64,000 bases of DNA, from contig NZ_VIUH01000018.1 in NCBI RefSeq assembly GCF_007993865.1, positions 1 to 64,000 of the forward strand. The letters are read 5' to 3'. Positions 1 through 8,551 of the stretch are shown here, one piece after another. The stretch's first letter is position 1; each line of letters opens with the position of its first letter. Source of the DNA: Pseudomonas sp. SJZ079. Lineage in GTDB: Bacteria > Pseudomonadota > Gammaproteobacteria > Pseudomonadales > Pseudomonadaceae. The notes below the pieces were generated by a model. That model was not told where the DNA came from. It ran no database searches and saw only the letters and a list, made by a program, of their open reading frames with translations. A program made the translations under genes and the position numbers.

Positions 1-24
1 GCGCTGAAAGGCTTGAGTATCCAT
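1..24 (-). CDS. possible start of a leftward gene cut by the window edge (perhaps a transposase)
   Basis: On the minus strand an ATG at 24 opens a frame that runs off the window after eight codons (MDTQAFQR). A GAGG ribosome-binding-like sequence lies 10 bases upstream of it. The DNA between this ATG and the ptsO terminator (about 67-96) reads, on the minus strand, GGCTCTGTCCCAAAATT, which looks like an insertion-sequence terminus. That would make this the first codons of a transposase, but eight residues cannot identify a family. The plus strand also has an open frame from 1 to 66, so the gene itself is uncertain. Confidence 0.25.
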
Positions 25-99
25 GGTGGGCAGACCTCACAAGCGGATGTCTGCCTTAAAGCTTAGTCCTTGCAACACAATTTTGGGACAGAGCCTAAA

Positions 100-135
100 A
101 AAAGCGGCTACTCGTTGGTTCGGGTAGCCGCTTTT
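100..135 (-). terminator. terminator of the rpoN-ptsO operon
   Basis: A perfect 12-bp stem (arms 100-111 and 124-135, loop 112-123) is followed on the minus strand by a run of seven T. It lies 17 bases beyond the ptsO stop codon and closes the leftward operon. Confidence 0.85.
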
Positions 136-151
136 GTTTGCCTGGCAACGT

Positions 152-424
152 TTACTCGCCTTCGTCGAAGCGGTTGTTGATCAGCTCCACCAGTGCAGAT
201 AGCGCGTCGTGGTCTTGTTCGCCTTCGGTGTGCAGGTGAATCGGTGTGCCCTTGCCGGCGGCGAGCATCATCACCGCCATGATGCTTTTGCCGTCCACCA
301 GGCTTTCCGGCGCACGACCGACCCTGACCTGACAAGGAAAGCGCCCTGCGACGCCGACAAACTTGGCGGCAGCACGTGCGTGCAAGCCCAGTTTGTTGAT
401 GATGGTGATTTCGCAGGTGGGCAT
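152..424 (-). CDS. ptsO: NPr, HPr-like phosphocarrier of the nitrogen PTS
   Basis: This 90-residue protein is the phosphocarrier of the nitrogen-related phosphotransferase system. It takes a phosphate from PtsP (encoded elsewhere) and passes it to PtsN; the system is regulatory and does not transport sugar. The active-site context GLHARAA is present, with the phosphorylated histidine at residue 15, and the second conserved block DGKSIMAVMMLAA follows at about residues 44-56. Length is normal for the family. It is the last gene of the leftward operon, 12 bases after rapZ and just before a strong terminator. Its company with ptsN and rapZ is the usual arrangement beside rpoN and makes the assignment secure. 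Confidence 0.96.
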   Translation of the reverse strand: MPTCEITIINKLGLHARAAAKFVGVAGRFPCQVRVGRAPESLVDGKSIMAVMMLAAGKGTPIHLHTEGEQDHDALSALVELINNRFDEGE

Positions 425-436
425 CGCGGCAATTCC

Positions 437-1294
437 TTAACTGAGGTCGCGGTGGCGAATCTGGACGTTTTTCAGGATGGGTTTGAGGGTCTCGCCGAGG
501 CGGTTGGCCAGGTATACCGAACGGTGGTGACCGCCGGTACAGCCGATCGCCACCGTGACATAGGCGCGGTTGCTGGCAGCGAAGCGTGGCAGCCACTTCT
601 TCAGGTAAGTGAGGATGTCCTGATACATCTCTTCGACATCGGCCTGGGCCGACAGGTACTCCACCACCGGTTGATTGAGGCCGGAGTAGTCGCGCAAGTC
701 CGGTTTCCAATAGGGGTTGGGCAGGCAGCGCACATCGAAGACCAGGTCGGCATCCACCGGCATGCCACGTTTAAAACCGAAGGACTCCACCAGAAACGCG
801 GTGCCGGGTTCCGGCCGATTCAGCAGACGCAACTTGAGACTGTCGCGCAACTGGTACAGGTTGAGGTGGGTGGTGTCGATCTTCAGGTCTGCCAGATCGA
901 TGATCGGCCCCAGTAACTGGCTTTCATCGGCAATGGCTTCCGCCAGTGAGCGATTTTCATTGGTCAGGGGGTGGCGTCGGCGCGTTTCGGAAAAGCGTTT
1001 GAGCAGGGTCTCTTCGTCGGCATCCAGGTAAATCACATCACACTGGATGTGCCGGGCACGTACTTCATCCAGCAGTTCCGGGAAGCGTTTGAGCTGGCTC
1101 GGCAGGTTGCGTGCATCGATTGATACCGCCACCTGCGGGTGCAGCAGTTCGGTGTGCAGCAGGGCGCGCTCGGCCAGTTCGGGGAGCAAACCGGCGGGCA
1201 GGTTGTCGATGCAGTAGAAGTCGTTATCTTCAAGGACATCGAGGGCGGTGCTTTTGCCTGAGCCGGAGCGGCCGCTGACGATGATCAAGCGCAT
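437..1294 (-). CDS. rapZ: RapZ, nucleotide-binding RNase adapter protein
   Basis: RapZ-family protein (285 residues). In Enterobacteria it presents the small RNA GlmZ to RNase E and so tunes glucosamine-6-phosphate synthase; whether it uses that target in Pseudomonas is not shown by the sequence. A Walker A motif (GRSGSGKST) sits at residues 8-16. The C-terminal block [11 protein letters not shown] is the conserved signature of the family's C-terminal domain. The ATG at 1294 puts the P-loop at the expected distance from the N-terminus; the frame extends to a TTG at 1309, which would add an unconserved tail. Its own ribosome-binding site is weak, and a 64-codon open frame ends only two bases upstream (see findings). 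It sits between ptsN and ptsO. Confidence 0.95.
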   Translation of the reverse strand: MRLIIVSGRSGSGKSTALDVLEDNDFYCIDNLPAGLLPELAERALLHTELLHPQVAVSIDARNLPSQLKRFPELLDEVRARHIQCDVIYLDADEETLLKRFSETRRRHPLTNENRSLAEAIADESQLLGPIIDLADLKIDTTHLNLYQLRDSLKLRLLNRPEPGTAFLVESFGFKRGMPVDADLVFDVRCLPNPYWKPDLRDYSGLNQPVVEYLSAQADVEEMYQDILTYLKKWLPRFAASNRAYVTVAIGCTGGHHRSVYLANRLGETLKPILKNVQIRHRDLS

Positions 1295-1531
1295 GATTAG
1301 GCTCTGCAACTATGGCGGGTTGTATCATGTTGCCGCAGCGGAACTCGCCAGGCTAGAGGTGTGACGCAGGCAATGGCTATGTTCGGGGTTGGGCTTGCCG
1401 CGACGCAGGGCGAACGTTGATACGCCGCCCTGGGGCTCGGGGTGATCCTGTCGTCGGCCTGCATCACGCGTCGTTTATTTGCCGTAGCCAAGCCACTCTC
1501 CTCGCGCCTTGCCGCCTGACAGCGTCTCTGT
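1295..1531 (-). other. spacer between ptsN and rapZ with a possible 64-codon leader frame and inverted repeats
   Basis: These 237 bases are long for this otherwise compact operon. On the minus strand a TTG at 1491, with GGAGAG eight bases upstream, opens a 64-codon frame that ends with TAA at 1297, two bases before the rapZ ATG. Its codon use (ATA, AGG, CGA, ACA, CTA, AGA) is unlike the neighbours, which argues against a long-established gene. Two inverted repeats are visible: a 7-bp CAGGGCG pair (1406-1412 and 1426-1432) and a 5-bp pair at the ptsN stop (1518-1522 and 1528-1532). I do not recognise the sequence. Confidence 0.35.
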
Positions 1532-1996
1532 CTAGCGACCGCTCTGTACGTCCACTACGACCTGATACAGGGCGTCACTGTTGGCTGCCTGGCGTAGGCG
1601 TTCGCGTACATCGCTGCGGTCGAGCATGCTGGCAATCTGACGGAGTAGTTCCAAGTGTTCGTCGGTGGCGGCCTCCGGCACCATCAAGACGAACAGCAGG
1701 TCGACCGGTACGCCGTCGATGGCATCGAAATCCACCGCGGTACTCAGCCGTAGCAGAGCGCTGATCGGCGCAGTGCAGCCTGGCAGGCGACAGTGTGGGA
1801 TGGCGATGCCATTACCGAAACCGGTCGAGCCGAGCTTTTCGCGGGCAATCAGACTCTCGAAAATGTCTTGGCCATCCAGGTCGGGCAGCTCGCGCGCTAC
1901 CAGGTTGGCAATCTGTTCGAGAACACGTTTTTTACTGCCGCCCGGCACGTTCACCAGGGAACGGCCGGGGGTCAGGATATTTTCAAGTCGGATCAT
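1532..1996 (-). CDS. ptsN: PtsN, EIIA-like protein of the nitrogen PTS
   Basis: PtsN (154 residues) is the terminal phosphoacceptor of the PtsP-PtsO-PtsN relay. Its phosphorylation state modulates potassium uptake, sigma-54-dependent genes and carbon-nitrogen balance in related bacteria. The fold is the mannitol/fructose EIIA type; the phosphorylated histidine is in GNGIAIPH at residue 68. Length matches the family. The start ATG is 15 bases after hpf and has no clear Shine-Dalgarno sequence, so translation is probably coupled to hpf. The conserved order rpoN-hpf-ptsN-rapZ-ptsO supports the call. Confidence 0.95.
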   Translation of the reverse strand: MIRLENILTPGRSLVNVPGGSKKRVLEQIANLVARELPDLDGQDIFESLIAREKLGSTGFGNGIAIPHCRLPGCTAPISALLRLSTAVDFDAIDGVPVDLLFVLMVPEAATDEHLELLRQIASMLDRSDVRERLRQAANSDALYQVVVDVQSGR

Positions 1997-2011
1997 AGGA
2001 GATAGGCGCTG

Positions 2012-2320
2012 TCAGCGGGCCATTGCACCCTGCTGGCGGTCGAGATGCTTTTCCTTGTGCTTGATGAGTTGTCGGTCGAGTTTGTCGGTCAGTAAATCGA
2101 TGGCCGCATACATGTCGTCATGTACAGCATTGGCGACGACTTCGCCGCCGGCAATGTGCAGCGTCGCCTCGATCTTCTGCTTGAGCTTCTCGACCTCCAT
2201 GGTGACTTGCACATTAGTGATTTTGTCGAAGTGGCGCTCCAATCGACTGAGCTTCTCGTCGATATAGTCGCGTAGGGCGTCGGTCACATCCAGCTGGTGT
2301 CCACTGATGTTGACTTGCAT
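2012..2320 (-). CDS. hpf: ribosome hibernation-promoting factor, short form
   Basis: Hpf (102 residues) binds the 30S decoding region of idle ribosomes and promotes dimerisation to 100S particles together with RMF. The whole protein is the beta-alpha-beta-beta-beta-alpha S30AE domain, with the conserved start MQVNISGHQLDVTDALRDYI and a basic C-terminal helix. It lacks the extra C-terminal domain of long HPFs. A very good ribosome-binding site (AAGGAGA) lies just upstream of the ATG. A 7-bp hairpin sits further upstream in the leader. It is second after rpoN in the leftward operon. Confidence 0.95.
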   Translation of the reverse strand: MQVNISGHQLDVTDALRDYIDEKLSRLERHFDKITNVQVTMEVEKLKQKIEATLHIAGGEVVANAVHDDMYAAIDLLTDKLDRQLIKHKEKHLDRQQGAMAR

Positions 2321-2348
2321 ACCGCTTTCTCCTTGTTGCCGTGTGTAA

Positions 2349-2368
2349 GAGGCAGGCTAACGGGCCTG
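2349..2368 (-). other. hairpin in the rpoN-hpf spacer
   Basis: A perfect 7-bp GC-rich stem (2349-2355 and 2362-2368) with a 6-base loop lies 28 bases upstream of the hpf ATG. There is no U-tract, so it is more likely an mRNA-processing or stability element than a terminator. The remaining spacer (2369-2515) shows no gene and no promoter I would defend. Confidence 0.45.
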
Positions 2369-2515
2369 CCGCCGGAACACTTTAATGCTGAGAATGTTGC
2401 ATCGAACTCGCCCGGGCACTGTCGCTCTTCGCGTATGGGCAGTATGGCTGCTTTTGATGGAGGCGAATCCAGGGGTGTTGTATGCAGTGTGGTCGGTCTT
2501 TTCTCTCGTGCCGCC

Positions 2516-4024
2516 TCACATCAATCGCTTGCGCTCACTGGAAGGCGCTATGCCGAGGGATTCACGGTATTTCGCGACAGTGCGGCGGGCCACTTGTATG
2601 CCCTGTGCTTCCAGTAAACCAGCGATCTTGCTGTCACTCAACGGCTTTTTTACATTTTCCGCGGCGACCAGTTTCTTCAGGATGGCGCGGATCGCGGTCG
2701 ACGAGCATTCGCCGCCTTCTGCGGTACTGACATGGCTGGAGAAGAAGTACTTCAACTCGTAAATGCCGCGTGGGGTGTGCATGAATTTTTGCGTGGTGAC
2801 CCGCGAGATGGTCGACTCATGCATGCCTACGGCCTCGGCAATGTCGTGCAGCACCAGGGGTTTCATGGCTTCATCGCCATAGTCGAGAAAGCCGCGCTGA
2901 TGCTCGACGATCTGCGTGGCAACTTTCATCAGGGTTTCGTTGCGGCTTTGCAGACTCTTGATGAACCAGCGGGCTTCTTGCAGTTGGTTGCGCATGAAGG
3001 TGTTGTCGGCACTGGCGTCGGCGCGGCGCACGAAGCCGGCATACTGCGGGTTGACCCGCAGGCGCGGCATGGCCTCCTGATTCAGCTCGACCAGCCAGCG
3101 GTCGTGGTGCTTGCGTACGATGACGTCGGGGACCACGTATTCCGGCTCGCCCGATTCGATCTGCGAACCGGGGCGCGGATTGAGGCTTTGGATCAGTTCG
3201 ACGATCTGCCGCAGTTCGTCTTCCTTGAGCTTCATGCGGCGCATCAGCTGGCTGAAATCGCGGCTTCCGAGCAAGTCGAGGTAGTCGTTTGTCAGGCGCT
3301 GGGCTTCGCTTAGCCAGGGGGTTTTGGCCGGCAGTTGACGCAGTTGCAGCAGCAGGCATTCGCGCAAGTCCCGCGCGGCGATGCCGGCCGGTTCGAACTG
3401 TTGAATGCGGTGCAGCACGGCTTCCACTTCGTCCAGTTCGATGTCCAGCTCAGGGTCGAAGGCGTCCACTACTTCCTCGAGAGTCTCCTCCAGGTAGCCC
3501 TGGGCGTTGATGCAGTCGATCAGGGTGACGCCGATCAGGCGATCCTTATCGGACATCGACGCCAGGTTGAGTTGCCAGAGCAAGTGGCTTTGCAGGCTTT
3601 CGCCTGCGGAGGTGCGGGTGGTGAAGTCCCACTCGTCGTCGTCATTGCTCGGCAGGCTGCTGGCGCTGGTTTGGTAGATATCTTCCCAGGCGGTGTCGAC
3701 CGGTAGCTCATTCGGGATGCGTTCGCCCCACTCGCCGTCCTCCAGGTTGTCCACGGTCTGCGCGGTTTCCTGGTAGCTGGTTTCCGCCTGGGCGGGTTCC
3801 TGCTGAGCGGTCGGGGTCGCGTTTTCGGCGCCGTCGGCCATGGGGTCCGAATTGTCGAAGTCTTCGCCGTCTTCCTGGCGTTCGAGCATCGGGTTGGACT
3901 CCAAGGCCTCCTGGATCTCCTGTTGCAGATCCAGGGTGGACAGTTGGAGTAGGCGGATGGCCTGTTGCAGCTGCGGGGTCATCGTCAGCTGCTGGCCCAT
4001 CTTCAGGACTAGCGATGGTTTCAT
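2516..4024 (-). CDS. rpoN: RNA polymerase sigma-54 factor
   Basis: Sigma-54 (502 residues) directs RNA polymerase to -24/-12 promoters that need an AAA+ activator; it controls nitrogen assimilation, flagella and pili in pseudomonads. Region I is visible as a glutamine-rich N-terminus ([20 protein letters not shown]), followed by an acidic region II at about residues 50-130, the core-binding domain, a helix-turn-helix around residue 390, and the invariant RpoN box [10 protein letters not shown] at 479-488. It is full length. It is separated from lptB by 134 bases that contain a consensus -10 element, so it can be transcribed apart from the lpt genes. Confidence 0.98.
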   Translation of the reverse strand: MKPSLVLKMGQQLTMTPQLQQAIRLLQLSTLDLQQEIQEALESNPMLERQEDGEDFDNSDPMADGAENATPTAQQEPAQAETSYQETAQTVDNLEDGEWGERIPNELPVDTAWEDIYQTSASSLPSNDDDEWDFTTRTSAGESLQSHLLWQLNLASMSDKDRLIGVTLIDCINAQGYLEETLEEVVDAFDPELDIELDEVEAVLHRIQQFEPAGIAARDLRECLLLQLRQLPAKTPWLSEAQRLTNDYLDLLGSRDFSQLMRRMKLKEDELRQIVELIQSLNPRPGSQIESGEPEYVVPDVIVRKHHDRWLVELNQEAMPRLRVNPQYAGFVRRADASADNTFMRNQLQEARWFIKSLQSRNETLMKVATQIVEHQRGFLDYGDEAMKPLVLHDIAEAVGMHESTISRVTTQKFMHTPRGIYELKYFFSSHVSTAEGGECSSTAIRAILKKLVAAENVKKPLSDSKIAGLLEAQGIQVARRTVAKYRESLGIAPSSERKRLM

Positions 4025-4093
4025 TGCAGACCTTATTTACCGGCGTCTGTGCGCAATCCACTACAGGGCGTTTTGAGCGCCACAAGGAAGCAA

Positions 4094-4099
4094 ATTATA
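4094..4099 (-). promoter_or_regulatory. -10 element of a probable rpoN promoter
   Basis: On the minus strand a perfect TATAAT lies about 70 bases upstream of the rpoN ATG. I find no good -35 hexamer at 16-18 bases. A 10-bp palindrome (CTAGCGCTAG, 4122-4131) lies just upstream, where an activator or repressor could bind. Confidence 0.5.
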
Positions 4100-4158
4100 T
4101 GCCTGAGCTTAAGTGATTTGCCTAGCGCTAGCTGCTGTTCGGTTGAGAAAAGCCGTTA

Positions 4159-4884
4159 TTACAAGCGGAACTCATGCCCCAGATAGACTTCTTTGACCAT
4201 TTGGTTGGCCAGAATGGCTTCGGCATTCCCTTCGGCGATCAATTGACCGTCATTGACTATGTAAGCGGTTTCGCAAATGTCCAGGGTTTCGCGGACGTTG
4301 TGATCGGTGATCAGTACGCCGATACCCTTGGCTTTGAGGTGGTGAATGATCTGCTTGATGTCGCCGACCGAAATCGGGTCGACGCCGGCAAAGGGCTCGT
4401 CGAGCAAAATGAATTTCGGTGCGGTGGCCAGGGCGCGGGCAATTTCCACGCGGCGCCGTTCGCCTCCCGACAGGCTCATGCCCAGGTTGTCGCGGATATG
4501 GCTGATATGGAATTCCTGCAGCAGGCTTTCCAGCTCCTTGCGGCGGCCGGGGCGGTCGAGGTCTTTGCGCGTCTCGAGGATGGCCATGATGTTGTCAGCC
4601 ACGCTGAGCTTGCGGAAAATCGATGCTTCCTGCGGCAGGTAGCCGATGCCGGCCCGTGCCCGGCCATGCATCGGTTGATGGCTGACGTCGTGATCGTCGA
4701 TCAATACGCGGCCTTGGTCCGCCTGCACCAGGCCGACAATCATGTAGAAGCAGGTGGTTTTGCCTGCGCCGTTGGGGCCGAGCAGGCCGACGATTTGCCC
4801 GCTGTCGATGCTCAGGCTGACGTCGCGGACGACTTGGCGACCTTTGTAGCTCTTGGCCAGGTGTTGGGCTTTCAAAGTGGCCAT
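4159..4884 (-). CDS. lptB: LptB, ATPase of the LPS export ABC transporter
   Basis: LptB (241 residues) is the cytoplasmic ATPase of the LptB2FGC complex, which extracts lipopolysaccharide from the inner membrane and pushes it along the LptA bridge to LptDE. Visible motifs are Walker [10 protein letters not shown], the ABC signature LSGGERRR, Walker [13 protein letters not shown] and the switch histidine in TDHN. The motif set and length are typical. It starts two bases after lptA stops. LptF and LptG are not in the window. Confidence 0.97.
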   Translation of the reverse strand: MATLKAQHLAKSYKGRQVVRDVSLSIDSGQIVGLLGPNGAGKTTCFYMIVGLVQADQGRVLIDDHDVSHQPMHGRARAGIGYLPQEASIFRKLSVADNIMAILETRKDLDRPGRRKELESLLQEFHISHIRDNLGMSLSGGERRRVEIARALATAPKFILLDEPFAGVDPISVGDIKQIIHHLKAKGIGVLITDHNVRETLDICETAYIVNDGQLIAEGNAEAILANQMVKEVYLGHEFRL

Positions 4885-4886
4885 TG

Positions 4887-5429
4887 CTACTCTGCCTGCT
4901 GTTCGGCTGATTTGTTCTTCGGCAGGATCACCATGTCGATGCGTGGACGTGGCGTGGTGACGTTGGTACCGGTGGCGCGGCCGGCATTGACGATTTGGCG
5001 CTGGGTGTCATAGACGATTTTCTCGCCTTCGAAGGTGTTGCCTTCCTGAATCACCTTGGCTTGGTCGATCAGCACGATGCGCTCATTGGCTGCGAAATAC
5101 TGGATGGTCAGCCCGTAAGCCTTGACGATCTGTTTGTCCGCAGCGGGTTTTTGCTCGTAGTAGGCGGGTTTGCCGACTGCGGTGAAGACTTCGATGTCGC
5201 CCTGGGCATTTTGCGTGATGGTCACGGTATTACCCGTGATTTTCAGGGTGCCCTGGGTAATTACCACGTCGCCGCGATAAACCGCAACGCCTTGCCTGTC
5301 GTCAAGCTCTGCGCTGTCGGCTTGCACGCGAATAGGCTGCGCGCTGTCGGATGGCAGCGCCCAAGCGCTGACGCTTCCGAGCGCAGCACTTAAAGCGAGG
5401 AGAAGGGGGAAGGTTTTAACGAACCTCAT
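4887..5429 (-). CDS. lptA: LptA, periplasmic LPS transport bridge
   Basis: LptA (180 residues) polymerises into the beta-jellyroll filament that carries LPS across the periplasm from LptC to LptD. A cleavable signal peptide covers about residues 1-24 and ends in SVSAWA. The OstA/LptA domain follows, with the typical repeated pattern [18 protein letters not shown]. The C-terminus is polar ([12 protein letters not shown]). The ATG at 5429 lies 14 bases inside the end of lptC, so the two are translationally coupled. Context between lptC and lptB makes the call certain. Confidence 0.96.
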   Translation of the reverse strand: MRFVKTFPLLLALSAALGSVSAWALPSDSAQPIRVQADSAELDDRQGVAVYRGDVVITQGTLKITGNTVTITQNAQGDIEVFTAVGKPAYYEQKPAADKQIVKAYGLTIQYFAANERIVLIDQAKVIQEGNTFEGEKIVYDTQRQIVNAGRATGTNVTTPRPRIDMVILPKNKSAEQQAE

Positions 5430-5985
5430 GCTGGCCTCTTACGTTGGACAGCAGGAGCATCCTGCCGTCATTCAAGTACGCTTTCATTCCTTGTGCCGTG
5501 GTCACCCCATTGGCCGCGTCGATTCTAACGGCTTGCCGGGTCTCCGCATATTCCTTCTCGGGGAATACGGTCAGGCGACTGGTCGTGAGAATGGTCGGGC
5601 GGCCCTTGGCATCGGTGCGCTCGACGCGCACTTTGTCGATGAGTACGACTTTCTTGCCCTCTGGCGCCACTTCGCCACGCTCGCTGCGCACGTGCCAGGG
5701 AAAGTCGCTGCCGCGATACAGGTCCAGGTTCGGGTTGGTCAGCAGGGTGATGTCGGTGGCCTTGACGTGCTTCAATTTGTCCGTGGTCATCTCGTAGTGC
5801 AGCTTGCCGTCGACCTGGTATTGCACGGTCTTGGCGTTGATTACGTAGAAGTCGATAGCGTTTTCGCTGCCGGGTTTGGTCGGCCGCTCCGAAAAACTAT
5901 CGGGGTTGATATTCCAGTAGCCAAGCGCGGCCAGGAGTGCGGCGGCAATGACGAACAGGATAGGGGTCAGCAGTTTACGCAGCAT
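5416..5985 (-). CDS. lptC: LptC, inner-membrane-anchored LPS transport protein
   Basis: LptC (189 residues) receives LPS from LptB2FG and hands it to LptA. It has one N-terminal transmembrane anchor (about residues 7-24, ILFVIAAALLAALGYW) and a periplasmic LptA-like domain. Sequence similarity within this family is low, so the call rests on size, topology and the gene order kdsC-lptC-lptA-lptB. It follows kdsC after eight bases and overlaps lptA by 14. Confidence 0.95.
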   Translation of the reverse strand: MLRKLLTPILFVIAAALLAALGYWNINPDSFSERPTKPGSENAIDFYVINAKTVQYQVDGKLHYEMTTDKLKHVKATDITLLTNPNLDLYRGSDFPWHVRSERGEVAPEGKKVVLIDKVRVERTDAKGRPTILTTSRLTVFPEKEYAETRQAVRIDAANGVTTAQGMKAYLNDGRMLLLSNVRGQHEVR

Positions 5986-5993
5986 AGTAGGCT

Positions 5994-6518
5994 CTACAGG
6001 TAGGCGGCTTGAGCAGCGTCCAGCCTGCCTTGGGCGCGCATGATCAGCTCGCAGAATTCGCGCGCGGCGCCTTCGCCGCCACGCGCCTGGGTCACGCCGT
6101 GGGCATGCTGGCGGACAAAGCTGTCCGCGCTGGCAACGGCCATGCCCAGGCCAACCCGGCGTATCACCGGCAGGTCCGGCAGGTCGTCACCCAGGTAGGC
6201 GACCTGTTCATAGCTTAGGCCGAGTTCGCCAAGAAGCTCATCGAGTACCACCAATTTGTCTTCACGGCCCTGGTACAGGTGCTGAATGCCGAGGTTCTGC
6301 GCGCGGCGCTCGACCACCGGGGTCTTGCGGCCGCTGATAATGGCGGTGCGTACGCCTGAGGCGATCAGCATCTTGATGCCGTGACCGTCGAGGGTGTTGA
6401 AGGTCTTGAATTCGCTGCCGTCGACCAGGAAATACAGTTTGCCGTCGGTAAGCACGCCATCGACATCGAAGATCGCCAGTTTGATCGCCTGTGCGCGTTG
6501 CTGCAGTTCCGGGTTCAT
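5994..6518 (-). CDS. kdsC: KdsC, 3-deoxy-D-manno-octulosonate-8-phosphate phosphatase
   Basis: KdsC (174 residues) removes the phosphate from Kdo-8-phosphate to give Kdo, the sugar joining lipid A to the core. It is a C0-type HAD phosphatase: motif I is DVDGVLTDG with the nucleophilic aspartate, motif II falls in AIISGRK, and motif IV is YLGDDLPDLPV. Length is typical. The ATG at 6518 overlaps the kdsD stop (TGATG); a GTG one codon upstream is the alternative start. KdsD, encoded just upstream, makes the arabinose-5-phosphate used earlier in the same pathway. Confidence 0.96.
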   Translation of the reverse strand: MNPELQQRAQAIKLAIFDVDGVLTDGKLYFLVDGSEFKTFNTLDGHGIKMLIASGVRTAIISGRKTPVVERRAQNLGIQHLYQGREDKLVVLDELLGELGLSYEQVAYLGDDLPDLPVIRRVGLGMAVASADSFVRQHAHGVTQARGGEGAAREFCELIMRAQGRLDAAQAAYL

Positions 6519-7492
6519 CACATCACTCCAGCGCGTAGCAGGTCGTGCATATTCAGGGCACCGACTGGCCGGTCGCCGTCATCGACCACCACGAGCCCGC
6601 TGATCTTATGGTCTTCCATGATTTTCAGGGCCTCGGCGGCGAGCATTTCTGCGCGGGCGGTCTTGCCGTGGACGGTCATCACCTCATCGATGCTCGCCTG
6701 GCGCACATCGATGCCGCGATCCAGGGTGCGACGCAGGTCGCCGTCGGTGAATATTCCGGCGAGACGGCCATCCTGTTCCAGGACGACGGTCATGCCCAGG
6801 CCTTTCTCGGTCATCTCCAGCAGGGCCTCGCGCAGCGACGTACCACGCTGCACCTGGGGCAGGTTCTTGCCTGCATGCATCACGTTCTCGACCTTGAGCA
6901 ACAGGCGCCGACCCAGCGCGCCGCCTGGGTGGGAGAAGGCGAAGTCTTCGGCGGTAAAACCGCGTGCTTCCAGCAAGGCGATGGCCAGGGCGTCGCCGAG
7001 TACCAGTGAGGCGGTGGTCGAGGAGGTCGGCGCCAGGTTGAGTGGACAGGCTTCCTGGGATACGCGGGCGTCCAGATTGACCTCGGCCGCCTTGGCCAGC
7101 GGCGAGTCGGGGTTGCCGGTCATGCTGATCAGGGTGATGCCGAGGCGCTTGATCAGCGGCAGCAGGGTGACTATTTCCGCCGTTGAGCCCGAGTTGGACA
7201 GGGCCAGCACCACGTCGTCACGGGTGATCATGCCCATGTCGCCATGACTGGCCTCGGCCGGGTGGACGAAGAATGCCGTGGTGCCTGTGCTGGCCAGGGT
7301 AGCGGCAATCTTGTTGCCGATATGCCCGGATTTGCCCATGCCGACCACGACCACACGGCCTTTGCTGGCCAGAATAAGCTCGCAGGCGCGGATGAAGTCG
7401 GTGTCGATCCGTTGCAACAACTCTTCGACCGCCTCTATTTCCAAGCGGATGGTGCGTTGCGCGGACTTGATCAGCTCGTGGGACTGGCTCAT
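6518..7492 (-). CDS. kdsD: KdsD, D-arabinose-5-phosphate isomerase
   Basis: KdsD (324 residues) interconverts ribulose-5-phosphate and arabinose-5-phosphate, the first committed step to Kdo. The N-terminal SIS domain (about residues 35-170) carries GMGKSGHIGNKIAATLASTG and the HPAEASHGDMG segment that contains active-site residues. Two CBS domains occupy about 205-324. It is the first gene of the leftward block, with a consensus -10 (TATAAT) 37 bases upstream, and is divergent from mlaF. Confidence 0.97.
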   Translation of the reverse strand: MSQSHELIKSAQRTIRLEIEAVEELLQRIDTDFIRACELILASKGRVVVVGMGKSGHIGNKIAATLASTGTTAFFVHPAEASHGDMGMITRDDVVLALSNSGSTAEIVTLLPLIKRLGITLISMTGNPDSPLAKAAEVNLDARVSQEACPLNLAPTSSTTASLVLGDALAIALLEARGFTAEDFAFSHPGGALGRRLLLKVENVMHAGKNLPQVQRGTSLREALLEMTEKGLGMTVVLEQDGRLAGIFTDGDLRRTLDRGIDVRQASIDEVMTVHGKTARAEMLAAEALKIMEDHKISGLVVVDDGDRPVGALNMHDLLRAGVM

Positions 7493-7528
7493 AGCGTTTA
7501 GAGAGGCATGCCGAATGAAAAGGCGGCG

Positions 7529-7534
7529 ATTATA
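7529..7534 (-). promoter_or_regulatory. -10 element of the kdsD-lpt promoter
   Basis: A perfect TATAAT on the minus strand lies 37 bases before the kdsD ATG. No strong -35 is visible at normal spacing. It is the only good -10 in this direction in the 249-base kdsD-mlaF divergent region. Confidence 0.55.
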
Positions 7535-7622
7535 GCGGTAAAGACCCGCGTGCTCACCTTTGAATCGTTCGGGTGATAGATTGAGCTCAAATTGTGCGGT
7601 GCTTGGCAGTGAACGTTGCCGC

Positions 7623-7652
7623 TTGGGCCGGCTAATCGAGCGGTGCTATAGT
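7623..7652 (+). promoter_or_regulatory. promoter of the mla operon
   Basis: TTGGGC (7623-7628), an 18-base spacer and TATAGT (7647-7652) form a sigma-70-type promoter 89 bases upstream of mlaF. The -10 matches five of six consensus bases. Confidence 0.55.
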
Positions 7653-7741
7653 GCGCGGCCATTTTCGGCTCGTCCTGTCATGCTGGTGTCTTTAGTGCAA
7701 GGCGGGACGTCTGTCAGGGAGGCTGTTCGCAAGGAGTCCAG

Positions 7742-8551
7742 ATGAGCGCCGAGAATAAGTACGCAGTCGAGCTGAAAGGTGTGAGCTTTCAGCGGGGCGA
7801 CCGGGCTATTTTCAATAATGTCGATATTCGTATCCCGCGCGGTAAGGTCACCGCGATCATGGGGCCTTCAGGCTGTGGCAAAACCACGCTGCTGCGCCTG
7901 ATCGGTGCGCAACTCAAACCGAGCCGGGGCGAGGTATGGGTCAATGGGCTGAACCTGCCCAAGCTCTCGCGCGGCGAGCTGTTCGATATGCGCAAGCAGA
8001 TGGGCGTGCTGTTTCAAAGTGGCGCGCTGTTCACCGATCTGGATGTGTTCGAGAACGTCGCCTTCCCGTTGCGTGTGCACACCCAGCTGCCTGATGAAAT
8101 GATTCGTGACATCGTCCTGATGAAACTGCAGGCCGTGGGGTTGCGCGGTGCCCTGGACTTGATGCCGGATGAGCTGTCTGGCGGCATGAAACGCCGCGTT
8201 GCGCTGGCCCGGGCGATTGCCCTCGACCCGCAAATCCTGATGTACGACGAGCCCTTCGTGGGCCAGGACCCGATCGCCATGGGCGTCTTGGTGCGCTTGA
8301 TTCGTCTGCTCAACGATGCCCTGGGTATCACCAGCATCGTGGTGTCCCACGACTTGGCGGAAACCGCCAGTATTGCCGACTACCTCTATGTCGTGGGTGA
8401 CACCCAGGTGCTGGGCCAGGGCACGCCGGAAGAGTTGATGAACTCGGAGAACCCGCGCGTCCGCCAATTTATGCAAGGCACGCCAGATGGTCCGGTGCCT
8501 TTCCATTTTCCGGCGGCGAACTACCGCGACGATTTATTGGGGGAGCGCTGA
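7742..8551 (+). CDS. mlaF: MlaF, ATPase of the phospholipid transport system
   Basis: MlaF (269 residues) is the ATPase of the MlaFEDB inner-membrane complex, which moves phospholipids between the inner membrane and the periplasmic carrier MlaC and so keeps the outer leaflet of the outer membrane asymmetric. Motifs are Walker [10 protein letters not shown] (residues 41-49), signature LSGGMKRR, Walker [13 protein letters not shown] and switch VSHD. AAGGAG precedes the ATG. In Pseudomonas this operon was also named ttg2 for its link to toluene tolerance. The stop overlaps the mlaE start by one base. Confidence 0.97.
   Translation: MSAENKYAVELKGVSFQRGDRAIFNNVDIRIPRGKVTAIMGPSGCGKTTLLRLIGAQLKPSRGEVWVNGLNLPKLSRGELFDMRKQMGVLFQSGALFTDLDVFENVAFPLRVHTQLPDEMIRDIVLMKLQAVGLRGALDLMPDELSGGMKRRVALARAIALDPQILMYDEPFVGQDPIAMGVLVRLIRLLNDALGITSIVVSHDLAETASIADYLYVVGDTQVLGQGTPEELMNSENPRVRQFMQGTPDGPVPFHFPAANYRDDLLGER

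Noticed and set aside
2385..2762. Plus-strand frames over the rpoN-hpf spacer and the rpoN 3-prime end
   Set aside because: They overlap the conserved rpoN C-terminus in antisense and have no ribosome-binding site or recognisable domain.
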